DNA from: Liolophura sinensis
Taxonomy: Eukaryota; Mollusca; Polyplacophora; Chitonida; Chitonidae
Direction: 5' to 3'
NCBI RefSeq assembly: GCF_032854445.1
Contig: NC_088307.1
Span: forward strand, 25,992,046 to 26,056,045
Length of the DNA stretch: 64,000 nt
Shown here: positions 35,001 through 47,130 of the stretch, one piece after another
Layout: every line of letters begins with the position of its first letter
Position numbering within the stretch: position 1 is the stretch's first letter
Notes under the pieces: model-generated
Seen by the model: the letters and a program-made list of their open reading frames with translations, nothing else
What the model was told of the DNA's origin: nothing
The model's database searches: none
Position numbers and translations under genes: made by a program

Positions 35001-38000
35001 TTATGACGTGCGACATTATCTCAAAGGAAACCAATTTTGCATATGTTAAAACACATACATGAGAGTGATTTTAAGCCTGATTAAATTTACAAACGGATTG
35101 ATACAGCAATATTCAGCTGATATTATATATACTAAAACACTCGAACCGCAACCAACAGTTTATGGCCTCAAACGGCATTTAGCAAGACGGACAATTTACC
35201 ACAAAAAGGCCGTTTACCGAGCTTAAGTCACACTGCACATTTGCTCTGCGGCACGCCGGGAAATGCCGAAGATGACCGATTTAGTTTTCGATCAAACAGA
35301 CCATTTCAGTCCTGGGGCAGAATAGTCATGGGCCTTTACGTACATACAGACACCTTTTTATGTTTACAGACTCTCAAAATGAACACTGTGTTATGTACGT
35401 GTATAATGCATACAGTTAATGGCTGACGGGAAAAAAACCCCAAAACAATGACTACGTTAACTGTTTGAGAACGAGGAAGTGGGTCGCTAGCACATATATA
35501 TACATGTACCTGTATGTGTGTGTATATGTAGACGGTGAGGATTTTTAAATATAAATGGTGTACCTAGCCATGGTCGGTGGTTTAGGTGAAAGATATCTGA
35601 GCATGACGTTCAACAAGTAAAATAACTAAATATACGAATAAAGGCGGGAGCTAAAAGTAAAAGTACAGATGCAACCTCACTGTAGCTCGCTGAGTTCATC
35701 TCAAAGCTCACAAAGTAAAGAAGCTAAGTTCAGTGCTATACACTTGGGCAGCAAGGTTTCTTTGAGCGCGAGGCTCGTGGTAGAGTGCTATATTGAGTTC
35801 AAACTGAAATCATGAAACGCTACTAACCTAAAATTCCTTAAATTTAACAGCGTGTATATGTTGACGACGTCTCATTGGAGAAGATCGGTCCCGGTGTTTA
35901 TAGAGCTGCGTGCATGACACACAAGAACATCATTCCGAAGACACCATGCAGATAAGACGCTCACAATTTTACACTAAATGCATGTTTAGACTTCGATAAC
36001 CCATATTTTACGTATATATATGCTGAGCGTCGAACCAGTGAGATGTAGGCTTACGATTATTTTGTTTTGTGCAATATACAGTGAAAGGCAGTTCCACGAT
36101 AAGTAATATATACCATGAAAAGGAAGAAGCCTAAATCAGCTTTTTAGTGTACACTCGCTACTTTTGTGAGGGATTTACAAATATCTTACATACTGGACAG
36201 AAATAAAAAATAATCGAAAAGAACTGGGTCGTCAGTGAAGAGAAAAAAGTTCTTAAGCTACAGTCCGCTACATGTTTAAATCCTGTTTGTACATATTGAA
36301 GAAGTTTTCCTCTCAAAACGTTATAGGCTCACTGTAAGTGTTTATCCGCGGATTTGCATTTATATCACACACTCTGACCTACACACCACTGAAGCCTTTC
36401 TCACGAGGATTTCTTGAAACTCATACTAAAAATTTAACCTTTGCGTTTGACATGTTAAGATAGAAAGCGTGTGAAACTCGAAAGGTGTAGCAGTAACCTG
36501 TATACACACGGCGTGTCAGTAATATTTCATTCTCTTTTCATATATAATATCTTAAAAACTGACCTTTGTGTGCATCTACCAGCTCTACATCCGGGTACGG
36601 CGATTCAAAATGGCCGAGGCATCTCCTCCAGTTCATGTATCGTGGTTTTGTCTTAATTTGGGAGTTATACCCCGCTTGTACATGTGTGTTGTATGTTTAT
36701 GTGTATGCAAGACGGGGTATTCTGACGAAGCTGAGCTAAACTTAGCTTCGTCCGTTCGACTCGACTCCGTAATCTCAATCTGAGCTTTGTTACAAACTCA
36801 CACGATTACACTATATGTGGTACCATTGTGTTATCTATGAACTGGCACAAGAACGCGCATTTGATTAATTAATATTGTAAACAACATAATGAGAGCAATC
36901 AGTAAATATCGCGGAATGACGCACGCAGAAGACATCAAGTGTTAATTCAAAAGGAACAAACATATTTATAAACAAATTTTGCTGGCCCTTTGTGCCTTGT
37001 AGCTGCTATAAGAACGTAATTAATTTCCCGGTCGTCAGTTATCAGTTAACATGCACATTTTTTTATGTATCTTGTAACTAAATCTAAGGGAAGGCGATTA
37101 ATTGATAGTGCATGTTGTTTTTGGGGTTTTTTTGTATTTTTTAAATTGGCATATGTACGTTTTATTTGTCAGGCATATGGTAACTTAATCTCAATCCAAG
37201 ACGTTTAATTTCGAAAGAAATTTGGGGCAAATTGCAATTTTGATACTAAAACCTCAATGAATAACATAAAGTTTACATTAGCAGTTCCTAGACCGGGAAC
37301 GTTTCGTCCAATATGGATACTGTTGTATAAAATGCACCGTTCATCCATGTATATAGGTTACATAGTCAGTCATGTCTACAATTGAAACTAAGTAAAATGT
37401 CTCATACATACATCAGCGTATTTTGTCTTACCTGACACATGCGATGATACATCCAGGTTCACGTGAAATCACGGGAAGCTTAAACCTTCGGCTATCCATG
37501 AATGCGTGTTCAGAAACTTATGTCTCGGCTACTCAATCTAACAAATAAATTATGCGAAATTTACTTCTTGTCTCACTGCCTTATTCAATAATTATATATC
37601 TCGGCCATGAAATAATTTGAGTTAAACGTTGAGTATGGTGGATTTCTGTTGGGCTTTGGCCCAATTTCATGTGTAAACTCACATGTGAAGTCTCGGCACA
37701 TATGCCTACTTCATCGCAGGGCTGTAATGGAGGAAGCGCCAGTACATATTCCCCGATGCAGGGTAATACAATATACATGTGCATCGTGTCACACACTCAG
37801 AGGTATTTCCTAACATTTCAGTCGTTCTTTGCCTATGTATTATAATGAGTACATAGCGCTGTGAAACCCACCAGCTGTCAATAATCTATGACAGAAGGTA
37901 AGTGATATTTTGAGGGTTATTTTTAAAAATTGTGTACGACTCAGCTCCGTCGCCTGTACGATAGGTGGAGCGAAAATCATAATTTTGAGAGACCGGGAAG

Positions 38001-38189
38001 CGTATAGCAGACATAAGCCTGTAAGGGATGGCTTTGGCGGAATAACGAGTTTCAGGTTCAGTACGCGCGTTACTGCACCAACCTAGCTACCTGTCAGATA
38101 ATGCAAAAACGATGACATTCTACCATGTTAACTGACAGGTTAACAAAGAGACAGATTGTCTGGCCGTGTCGAAAAGCGGTGACGTCATT
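32066..38189. other. Long non-coding stretch upstream of the supported ETS exons
   Basis: It holds GT/G-rich (32480-32522) and CA-rich (32688-32745) stretches, a poly-A (about 33030-33048) and a (TG)n/(TA)n patch (35495-35530). Two minus-strand consensus donors, cccacag|gtaagac (34109/34108) and tgtcag|gtaagac (37439/37438), could end untranslated first exons of the ETS gene. Neither has an in-frame Met in the phase needed. A lone B-box-like cagattcgaatccagcac occurs near 34863. Confidence 0.35.
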
Positions 38190-38194
38190 TTGCA

Positions 38195-38325
38195 CTGGAC
38201 GGTCGCTGTTTTGTCCTAATCTATGTGTCGAAACGGACATTCGTATACCAGCAGTCAACAAAAATGGACGTTCCAGGTCATTAATTGGAAGGTCAGTTTA
38301 CAAAACGACGTAATTACGTAACTCG
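38195..38325 (+). repeat. Dispersed family Y, partial copy 3
   Basis: It contains gtgtcgaaacggacattcgt, ataccagcagtcaac, aaaatggacgttccaggtca and tttacaaaacgacgtaatta, matching the first half of copies 1 and 2. Confidence 0.6.
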
Positions 38326-38523
38326 AAAACTGCCTAAGCGCTTCACTTAGGCGGAAAATGTGTGCATGAGTGTATGTTGAAGTCTTAAAGACTTTTATTG
38401 TTTTCAATTTTCATTTCTGTCTCCTTGGCAGCAACAAAACATCTAATGTGTATTCAAAGGCTTTTCGATATCCATAAAAAGATTTAAAAAGTTATTATTA
38501 TTATATTATAAAATTATATTATT

Positions 38524-38580
38524 AATACATGAGAAAAATATCTTGAAAGATATTACATGAGAAAAATATCTTGAAAGAAA
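38524..38580. repeat. Short tandem duplication (31 bp x 2)
   Basis: The block acatgagaaaaatatcttga + aaga occurs twice in a row. Confidence 0.9.
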
Positions 38581-39595
38581 CGGACAGCACTTTGAGGTTT
38601 CTATACTTGAACTCGCTACTGCAAAGTTATCTTGCAAAAAACAAAAAAAAATAGGCCTGCTCTGCATTACTTCCCTTGTTAAACGACATCGACTATGACG
38701 TAAGGTATGATTTATATAAAGAGAGTGTTCCACCGAATATATAGGATGCAGTTGAGCAAGTCAAGGGAAAAACAAAGCAAGCCACAACGTACGGTCTTAA
38801 TAATATTCAAAGCTTTACCAGAGACGATTTACCAGGGAAGTGGGTCATTGATTAAGAAAATGATCGACAAATTGACAATGTGCAACATCAAGTGGAGATC
38901 TGCATAATTTAGGCATACACATGTATAGTATGGTACCTAAATACATTTTGATTTAGACTTGTGTGTAGGTTAATTCCCTCCCCTTTAAACTGTACTGTTA
39001 TCTAAAGTAAACAATGAGACCAGCGACACGCCGCATATTGTATCTTAACAAGAAAGCTCGAAGAAATTACCCTCAATTTTGTGAATAATCATAGGAAATT
39101 TTTCAAAGTTACATAATTAATGAAATTTTTCAGCATACAGTATTTGGTTTATTGTAGATCATTTCCTCATCTATCCTGCTGCAGAGGATTCGTTAATAAA
39201 ATACCGGAAGAATAAACTATAAGTCAGTAATTCAAAATCATGTGCGAAATAAGTTTCTGTAATCCTCAGTATATACAATCCAGCTCTCATTCGTTTGATC
39301 CACGACAAGCACCTTTATAAGTCTTTGTGTCTCTGTTGATCAGTTGGTCCGTCGGTAAAATACTTGACATTCTCTCTTTCAGCATGGGTCATTCACTTAA
39401 TGAGGGGCTAGAGTACAAGACGGCATTTATCTGTTTGTGTGATGGTTCGATTTGCATCTGATTCTTTTCAAATTTTCACATCACAAATTTCTGCAAGTGT
39501 TTCACTGTTTAAAGTTGCAAAGCCTAATCTTTGATCACACGTTCACGAAATTGGGCATAATACATAGTGCAACAACATTGGCCTGGCGCCTTTTC
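38581..39595. other. Non-coding stretch, no recognised feature
   Basis: Nothing seen. Confidence 0.4.
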
Positions 39596-39597
39596 AG

Positions 39598-40147
39598 CGT
39601 CAGCCCATCAGTGTGTAACAACAGTGGTCGTGGAGTATTCTGAGCCTACTAGCGTGTAATAACATTGGCCATGGAATATTTTGAGCCCACAAGCGTGTAA
39701 TAACGTTGGCCATGGAATATTTTGAGCCCACAAGCGTGTAATAACGTTGGCCATGGAATATTTTGAGCCCATCAGCGCATAATAACATTGGCCGTGGAAT
39801 ATTTTTTGAACCCATCAGCGTGTAATAACATTGGCCGTGGAATAGTTTTTGAACCCATCAGCGTGTAATAACACTGGCCATGGCATATTTTGAACCCATC
39901 AGCGCATAATAACATTCGCCGTGGAGTATTTTGAGCCCACCAGCGTGCAATAGCGCTGGTCGTGGAGTATTTTGAACCCACCAGCGTGTAATGACATTGA
40001 CAGTGGCGTATTTTGAACCCATCAGCGTATAATAGCACTGGCTGTGGAGTATTTTGAACCCACCGGCGTGTAATAACATTGGTCGTGGAATATTTTGAGC
40101 CCACTAGTGTGCAATAACATTTGCTGTGGCGTGTTTTGAACCCACTC
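39598..40147. repeat. 41-bp minisatellite, about 13 copies
   Basis: Units of the form agcgtgtaataacattggcc + atggaatattttgagcccac lie at 39651, 39692, 39733, 39774 and onward; later units vary from 41 to 44 bases. Overlapping minus-strand ORFs (up to 149 codons) arise because the unit lacks stops in several frames; the peptide repeats do not keep one frame per unit. Confidence 0.94.
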
Positions 40148-40285
40148 ATCTGCGATGGATGACCATGAGGGTGTACAGGATGAGTTTGAGCAGAATGATA
40201 ATACACGTTTTGATTGGGCAATGACAGGGCAATTTATATCACTATATGTGGGTCAATGTATAGGCGTTAAACACATATTTACAGC

Positions 40286-40289
<4 letters not shown>

Positions 40290-40362
<73 letters not shown>
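40290..40362. repeat. (AT)n microsatellite
   Basis: A pure TA run of about 70 bases. Confidence 0.98.
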
Positions 40363-40364
<2 letters not shown>

Positions 40365-40734
40365 GTCAAGTGTAAGTCAATACCTTTAAGACGTATAAGT
40401 CAACATGACACCGTCGTTGCCTGAAATGAGGGTCAGGCCGGTGTATTTATGTGAATTAGATATATGGAGTTTCATGAGTAAGGAATGGGTAATGCTTACG
40501 CAGTACCTGGGCCTTTTCGGGGCATAGAGGCTGTTGCGTTTGGGTGCTAAGTGGAACTAACTGTAATTGCTGTATATAATTGCAGTGAAATAATGTCTCT
40601 GGCAAATACATGTATGTGTACGGGAACAGTACAAGCGTAAACACATGTTCTGATCGTATACAGATAGTCCTACACATGATCATGAAGGTGGAAAATTAGC
40701 AAGTACAGTACACGCATGTGAACCAAACCACTAC

Positions 40735-40890
40735 ATGTGGCCAGCATTGTGGTGAGAGGAAATCGGACAGAGGCTGCGGAAAACCCACGAACATCGGCAG
40801 TTTGCTGAATTCTTCTCAGGTACCGCTGGAGAGGAAGTCAGCATAAACTGAACTCATACACAGCGACCACATTTGTGAGAGGCATTGACA
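40735..40890 (-). mobile_element. SINE-A, internal/5' fragment
   Basis: The plus strand reads ggccagcattgtggtgagag, gaaaacccacgaacatcggc and gagaggaagtcagcataaac, then gcgaccacatttgtgagagg. The 3' tail and the head are missing. Confidence 0.72.
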
Positions 40891-41111
40891 AATACATGTA
40901 TGTGTACGACGATACTACATGCTTAAACACATATACACCCAGAAATACAGGTCTAGGAATTTAAGATATATTCACACGCACCCTTGATTGTATAGTTGCA
41001 GTTGAAAAGTACGCCTGGTTAATCATGCACTGACAATAAATATACATGTACGTGTGACAAGCCAGTACATACGTGAATATAAGTTTGTGAACAAATACAT
41101 ACATAACCACG

Positions 41112-41290
<179 letters not shown>

Positions 41291-41387
41291 CTTGTAGCAA
41301 AACAAGATTGGTTTTACGAATTTTGAAGACAAAATAATTAGTTTTCATGCTCCACATAGATAGGATATATCTGATTTTCGTACTTAC

Positions 41388-41418
41388 CTTGATAAGGTCT
41401 ATAATGTGAGAGAAACAT
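41388..41418 (-). CDS. Possible first coding exon of the ETS gene (start ATG to donor)
   Basis: Reading the minus strand, an ATG at 41418-41416 begins [10 protein letters not shown] and runs into a consensus donor, caag|gtaagta, after one extra base. This gives phase 1, exactly what the exon starting at 28145 needs, and the join codon would be GAT (Asp). The ATG has G at -3, and an in-frame TAG lies a few codons upstream, so it is the first ATG in this frame. With this exon the coding sequence would total 1059 nt, or 352 residues plus stop. Against it: a 67-codon ORF in another frame (41602-41399) starts upstream and overlaps this ATG, the intron would be 13.2 kb, and only ten residues are encoded. 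Other donors at 37438 and 34108 could belong to untranslated first exons. Confidence 0.33.
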
Positions 41419-43087
41419 GGCTAAAAAGAGGTTCCCAGGTTGAATACAATTCCGCTATTTTCGTGAATATGTCACTCAATGTATCAAAGTTCCAAATATC
41501 AAGGTCCCTATATATATCATCTTCGTCCTTTACCCTGGATCGTTGGTTGAAATTCCTTCCATGTGGAGATGATTCGTCAAAACGTGTGTAACTCAGACTC
41601 AACGTGGTTGAAAGGACACCGTCTTAGCTAGTGAACTGAGGTTGGGGAGAAGGGGAGGAGGATTTTCAAACTGCATGTATAGCAAAAGCACTCGGTTCGT
41701 GTGTCAATGGCGTAGCCCAGATAAGACCGACAGACTTCCACCGTACCCGGATGTTTATTATGCGAGGGGTTGGATATCTACCTCGCCAGTTGTCATTATT
41801 CCCATGTACATGTACACGAGGGTCTATACATAGAGCAGTCCACACTATAGCTACAATGTACAGCACTATACCAAAACTCGCGAATCGCTACGGTACCTAT
41901 ATACCTCTTTTGTGTAAAGCAAGAACTCCCCCCGCCCTTTCGTAGGCAGCTGTATATTGGGTAAACACGGCGCTAGAGTGCGTGTGACTTTACAATGTAT
42001 GTAGCATACACACATGTATATATGAATTTTGCAGATATAACTCTACAGGGGAAATAAAACAGGGCGTCGAATGCTTAACGATTTAGGCCAGTACATATAC
42101 ATCGTCCTATATTTATTATAACACATCGGTCTCGTCGTCCCCTTTGGCCTCTGACTACATAGTATATAGGCATATAAGGGGTCATGCATGTATCAGGCTG
42201 GCTGACACATAAACTCTCGTCACATCAAGGCGACATATCTATATCAGGTTTGAAGTCCTTACGTTAAGTACATAAATGCCTGAGTATGTAAAACGAAACT
42301 GAAACAACAACACATGAAGGATATATTGTTCGCAATTTTGCTAAGGAGGCTATACCAGTGATTTTTTTTGGCAAAACTCTATATTCGCCAATAAAATAAA
42401 ATTGTCCGTATTTACCATGAATATGGCCGTTCAGTAAATACCAGAGGCGTACCTGTACTATATAATGTGTTATAATGGTTGCATAGTTTGAAAAAGTTAT
42501 AATGCCACCCCCCTCATACATTTTAGGTACTTTCAATCCGAATATGAACGCTAACATGTGCATAGACGAGACTGATATTTCGGGAAATGTAATTTTTGGG
42601 CTATTCTTAAATAACAGCAAAAATTTGCTGGGATTTGAGTCGATTGGTTTTGTGCTAACGAGCTCCAGTAATTGAATTCGCAGTATGTATTTGCTATCCT
42701 TATATTGCGAAATGCGAACTCACTAGCCTGTTCAATGATCCGTATCTATTGTAGGCTGATTAAATTAATTCCACTATATGGCTGTTTATGACAATACTCC
42801 AAACCACACCCCAAACAGCATGCATTTTAAAGAGACTCGATAACATAGGGCCAGACGCATGCACATTATATTTTCAGGCTACAATACTTGATTCAAAATG
42901 GTCGTCGTCGTATGACTGAAAAGATTGATAAGTATGACGTTAAATCCCTAGCATACAAACATTGATCCAAAATGCTATACTTCATAATGGGAGTTCCATA
43001 CCGGTGACTAAGCATCCCGGTGCCATGATCTTTTTGTATTTCTCACAAAAGATTCAATCCATAAATGTGTCGACAAACAGCACTTTT
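41419..43087. other. Non-coding stretch with one SINE-B 3' fragment
   Basis: It includes a 67-codon minus-strand ORF (41602-41399) that would be an upstream ORF if the possible first exon is real. At 42895-42955 a SINE-B 3' piece is present (gtcgtcgtatgactgaaaag, gtatgacgttaaatccctag, plus strand). Nothing else is seen. Confidence 0.45.
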
Positions 43088-44255
43088 GAGTAATTCTAGA
43101 CCAGTGACGTCTAATATATTTCAATTTCAATTATTCCATTTTTATTTTTCCTAGTTCTGCTCAAGCCATGCTGCTAGAGGACGTTTAAGTTGCTACTGTT
43201 TCAGCCTTTAAGCATGGACAGTTAGAACAAAATCCTAAAAGTGGTAAGCACGGGTAGTTAGAATAAAAGCCTAACGGCGGTAAGCATGGACTGTTAGAAT
43301 AAAACCCTAATGGCGGTAAGCATGGGCAGTTAGAACAAAACCCTATCGGCGGTAAGCATGGACAGTTAGAATAAAACCCTAATGGCCGTAAGCATGGACA
43401 GTTAGAATAAAACCCTAATGGCGGTAAGCATGGACAGTTAGAATAAAACCCTAATGGCGGTAAGCACAGACAGTTAGAACAAAACCCTATCGGCGGTAAG
43501 CATGGACAGTTAGAATAAAACCCTAATGGCCGTAAGCATGGACTGTTAGAATAAAACCCTAATGGCGGTAAGCATGGGCAGTTAGAACAAAACCCTATCG
43601 GCGGTAAGCATGGACAGTTAGAATAAAATCTTAATGGCGGTAAGCATGGACAGTTAGAACAAAACCCTATCGGCGGTAAGCACGGACAGTTAGAATAAAA
43701 CCCTAACGGCGGTAAGCACGGACAGTTAGAATAAAACCCTATCGGCGGTAAGCACGGACAGTTAGAATAAAACCCTAACGGCGGTAAGCATGGACAGTTA
43801 AAATAAAACCCTAACGGCGGTAAGCATGGACAGTTAGAATAAAACTCTAACGGCGGTAAGCATGGACAGTTAAAATAAAACCCTAACGGCGGTAAGCACG
43901 GACAGTAAGAATAAAAGCGTAACGGCGGTAAGCACAGACAGTTAGAAAAAAAACCTAACGACGGTGAGCAAGGACAGTTAGAACAAACCCTAACCGTGGT
44001 AAGCATGGACAGTTAGAATAAAACCCAAACGGCGGTAAGCATGGACAGTTAAAATAAAACCCTAACGGCGGTAAGCACAGACAGTTGGAAAAAAAAACCC
44101 TAACGGTGGTAAGCATGGACAATTAGAATATAACCCTAACGGCGGTAAGCATGGGGTTACATCCGTATCTCACCGGCTAGGTATGACGATTTGTCAACTA
44201 TCACAAAGCCGCTGGTGCATTGGTATTACTCTATATACTATAATCTGGTTGTTAA
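43088..44255 (+). mobile_element. Family X copy carrying the 36-bp array
   Basis: The left flank is gagtaattctagaccagtga (43088), then tctgctcaagccatgctgct and aagcatggacagttagaaca. The 36-bp array fills 43211-44155. The right flank resumes with ctcaccggctaggtatgacg, tttgtcaactatcacaaag and attactctatatacta. So the array sits inside an otherwise complete element, at the place where other copies have a single unit. Confidence 0.82.
43211..44155. repeat. 36-bp minisatellite, about 26 copies
   Basis: The unit is taagcatggacagttagaat + aaaaccctaacggcgg. Because 36 is three times 12, one minus-strand frame stays open for 273 codons (44006-43185) as a 12-residue repeat (PPLGFYSNCPCL). The frame is lost by indels beyond 43990, and single-unit copies elsewhere in the window are not coding, so I treat it as non-coding. 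Confidence 0.96.
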
Positions 44256-44970
44256 AGTATCATTAAAACTGCAATAAACTTGAATCTACACCGTGTTCAA
44301 AGATGATTATCTGTCACTACGAGTGGAGCAGCCAAACATGTACTCAGAGCGGCGTCTTGATTACATTTATGGCTTTACATGCACAGCCTTACAAAATATA
44401 AATCCTATTTGCCAAAAAACTTTCAAATTTCTTTACATCCGTTTTGCTTTTTAAATTAAGGTATAGAGCTGTTTTCTTTTAATATTTTACGTGCAAGTGC
44501 GACATTAACACACAAACTAGGCTGGCGTAAACATATCATAACTCAAAAGGTCGCAGAATATGCAGTTTCATTGGGTGGGTGCCTGAAATACTGAACACGT
44601 CAATTACGAGGGATGGGCACACCGCACCTTCCATGCTTGCTCTGGTACAAAGAAAACCATAGACGACATGGAGCTTGCGATGACATGAGACCAGTTATCA
44701 CAAGAAGAACAGTGCAATGGGGCATGCAGAGAGAATCTGGGTTTGTCTCCACGCCTAAACGGCCGTGATCTTTTGCAAACATGTAAAGCCTTGCAAATTC
44801 ACGGATGAACCTCTCCATGGCCATACTTTTCAGTTTAACTGTGTTTTAGGCTTGGACGTAAAATATGGGAATTTATGTATTTTATGCTTATCTTGTCAGT
44901 TATAGTAGACAACTACAAAATGTTCAGCAAGTCACATTTCACCAACTGTGTGTTTGAACTTGTGTAACCT
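44256..44970. other. Non-coding stretch; one unconvincing ORF
   Basis: A 74-codon minus-strand ORF (44824-44600, start MERFIREFARLYMFAKDHGR after MA) looks somewhat protein-like. It has no family match I recognise and no supporting exon nearby. Confidence 0.3.
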
Positions 44971-45215
44971 GAGTAATTCTAGACCAGTGACGTTTAATAA
45001 ATTACACTGAACATGGCTGAATTTTTTTGACCTAATTCTGACTAAGCCATGTTGCTAGGAGGTGCGTAATTTGATATTATTTATTGCTAAGCAGTTACGT
45101 GAACAGTTTCTTATACAGACAGGCGGCCGTATTTCGCCGGCTACCTGTGACCATTTGCCAATTATCATACTGTCGTATGTGCTTTCTGTGCTGTAAGTCT
45201 TTTTTTATTAAGAAT
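44971..45215 (+). mobile_element. Family X, single-unit copy
   Basis: It runs gagtaattctagaccagtga, cgtttaataaattacactga, ttctgactaagccatgttgc, cgccggctacctgtgaccat, ttgccaattatcatactgtc and gtgctgtaagtctttttt. This is the best unexpanded copy for defining both ends. Confidence 0.8.
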
Positions 45216-45830
45216 TCGGTGTGCAGTGATATATACAGAGGCATTCTGGCAACACACAAGGGTTTGGTAAGCGTCGTGAAAGCGGAAAAAACGGACAGGA
45301 AGTAAACTAAAATTGGTTAAGAGAGTTCCATTTACCACTCCATACATTGTAAGAGCTCTATTAGTTTATTTGAGACCACCAGGCGTTTTTTCTACGCTGT
45401 AATAACTGATAACGTTTAACACGTTCCAGGTATGTTGACTTTTCAAATACACGCGCTTGTTTCATAAATACATGGATTTAATTTAAAAATACATGCAATA
45501 TTTTATAAATGCTTACATTTATTGTATACATGCAAAGATTTGTGTCGTACATTGGATGGGTTTAGATTTTTTAGTTTTTTGAGTTTTCATTGTATATGAT
45601 CAACATTGTAAAGCGGTCTTATTATCTACTGTTGGATAACAATTATAAATATGACACAATTAAACATAGCCTAAATCACGATTAGTATCTGTTGCAAAAC
45701 GTTTAAACATAAATATCTGTTTTGTAAGTGTATATTGTATATGTATGACATATAAGGAACTAGGGTCTCTACATATGCATTGCTAGGTGAAATGCAGACG
45801 ATATATAAGCTTTGTGGAGCCAGTCTTAGT
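45216..45830. other. Non-coding stretch, no recognised feature
   Basis: Nothing seen. Confidence 0.4.
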
Positions 45831-45891
45831 GGACGTGCAAAAAGCATGTTCAGCGTGTACAAGAGTTTTATGCGTATTCGGAAGCGGGTGT

Positions 45892-46138
45892 TTATTTATT
45901 TATTTATTTGAATGGTGTTTTACGCCGTACTCAAGAATATTTCACTTACACGACGGCGGCCAGCATTATGGTGGGAGGAAACCGGGCAGCGCCGGGGGGA
46001 AACCCACGACCACCCGCAGGTTGGTGACAGACCTTCCCATTTACGACCAGAGAGGAAGCCAGCATGAGCTGGACTTACAGCGACGGCATTGGTGAGAGAC
46101 TCCTGGGTCATTACGCTGTGCTAGCGCGCTAACCAACT
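45892..46138 (-). mobile_element. SINE-A, nearly full length, at the edge of the 33-bp array
   Basis: The plus strand reads (TTTA)n, aatggtgttttacgccgtac, the whole body, then gctagcgcgctaaccaactg of the head. The flanks gaagcgggtgt (45881-45891) and gaagcaggtgt (46139-46149) look like an 11-base target duplication with one difference. The sequence on both sides is array-related, so the SINE jumped into the array's edge. Confidence 0.9.
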
Positions 46139-46149
46139 GAAGCAGGTGT

Positions 46150-47130
46150 AAATAACCGTTTAAACATAACAAGGGGTGTGTCAGTGATTGTGTTAAGCAT
46201 AACGAATGGTTTGTCAGTGACTGTGTCAAATCATGCCCAGAGTGTGCAAGAACTTTATACGTAATGTGAAACGGGGTAAATGACTGTATAAACATAACGA
46301 GGGGTGTATCAGTGATTGTGTCAGGCATAACGAGGGGTGTGTCAGTGATTGTGTCAAGCATAACGAGGGGTATGTCAGTGATTGTGTCAAACATAACAAG
46401 GGGTGTGTCAGTGATTGTGTCAAGCATAACGAGGGGTGTGTCAGTGATTGTGTCAAGCATAACGAGGGGTGTGTCAGTGATTGTGTCAAGCATAACGAGG
46501 GGTGTGTCAGTGATTGTGTCAAACATAACAAGGGGTGTGTCAGTGACTGTGTCAAGCATAACGAGGGGTGTGTCAGAGATTGTGTCAAGCATAACGAGGG
46601 GTGTGTCGGTGATTGTGTCAAACATAACGAGGGGTGTGTCAGTGATTGTGTCAAGCATAACGAGGGGTGTGTCGGTGATTGTGTCAAGCATAACAAGGGG
46701 TGTGTCAGAGACTGTGTCAAGCATAACGAGGGGTGTGTCGGTGATTGTGTCAAACAGAACGAGGGGTGTGTCAGTGATTGTGTCAAGCATAACGAGGGGT
46801 GTGTCAGAGACTGTGTCAAGCATAACGAGGGGTGTGTCAGTGATTGTGTTAAGCATAACGAGGGGTGTGTCAGTGATTGTGTTAAGCATAACGAGGGGTG
46901 TGTCAGTGATTGTGTCAAGCATAACGAGGGGTGTGTCAGAGACTGTGTCAAGCATAACGAGGGGTGTGTCAGTGATTGTGTTAAGCATAACGAGGGGTGT
47001 GTCAGTGATTGTGTCAAGCATAACGAGGGGTGTGTCAGTGACTGTGTCAAGCATAACGAGGGGTGTGTCAGTGATTGTGTCAAGCATAACGAGGGGTGTG
47101 TCAGAGACTGTGTCAAATCATGCTCACAGT
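46150..47130. repeat. 33-bp minisatellite, about 29 copies
   Basis: The unit is cataacgaggggtgtgtcag + tgattgtgtcaag, regular from about 46294 to 47117; flanking units are longer and diverged (…aaatcatgcccagagtgtgc). As 33 is divisible by 3, three frames are open over 270-390 codons on both strands with 11-residue repeats. That several frames are open at once argues against coding. Confidence 0.96.

Noticed and set aside
37430-37560. Coding first exon of the ETS gene ending at the donor tgtcag|gtaagac
   Set aside because: The phase needed for the next exon has a TGA and no Met before the donor; it could only be an untranslated exon.
39598-40147. CRISPR-like or coding array (149-codon ORF)
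   Set aside because: The repeat is a 41-44-bp contiguous minisatellite; the frame shifts from unit to unit.
43185-44006. 273-codon minus-strand ORF as a Cys-rich repeat protein gene
   Set aside because: It coincides exactly with the 36-bp array inside family X; single-unit copies elsewhere are non-coding.
44600-44824. 74-codon ORF starting MAMERFIREFARLY
   Set aside because: Looks protein-like but has no family match I know and no neighbouring exon.
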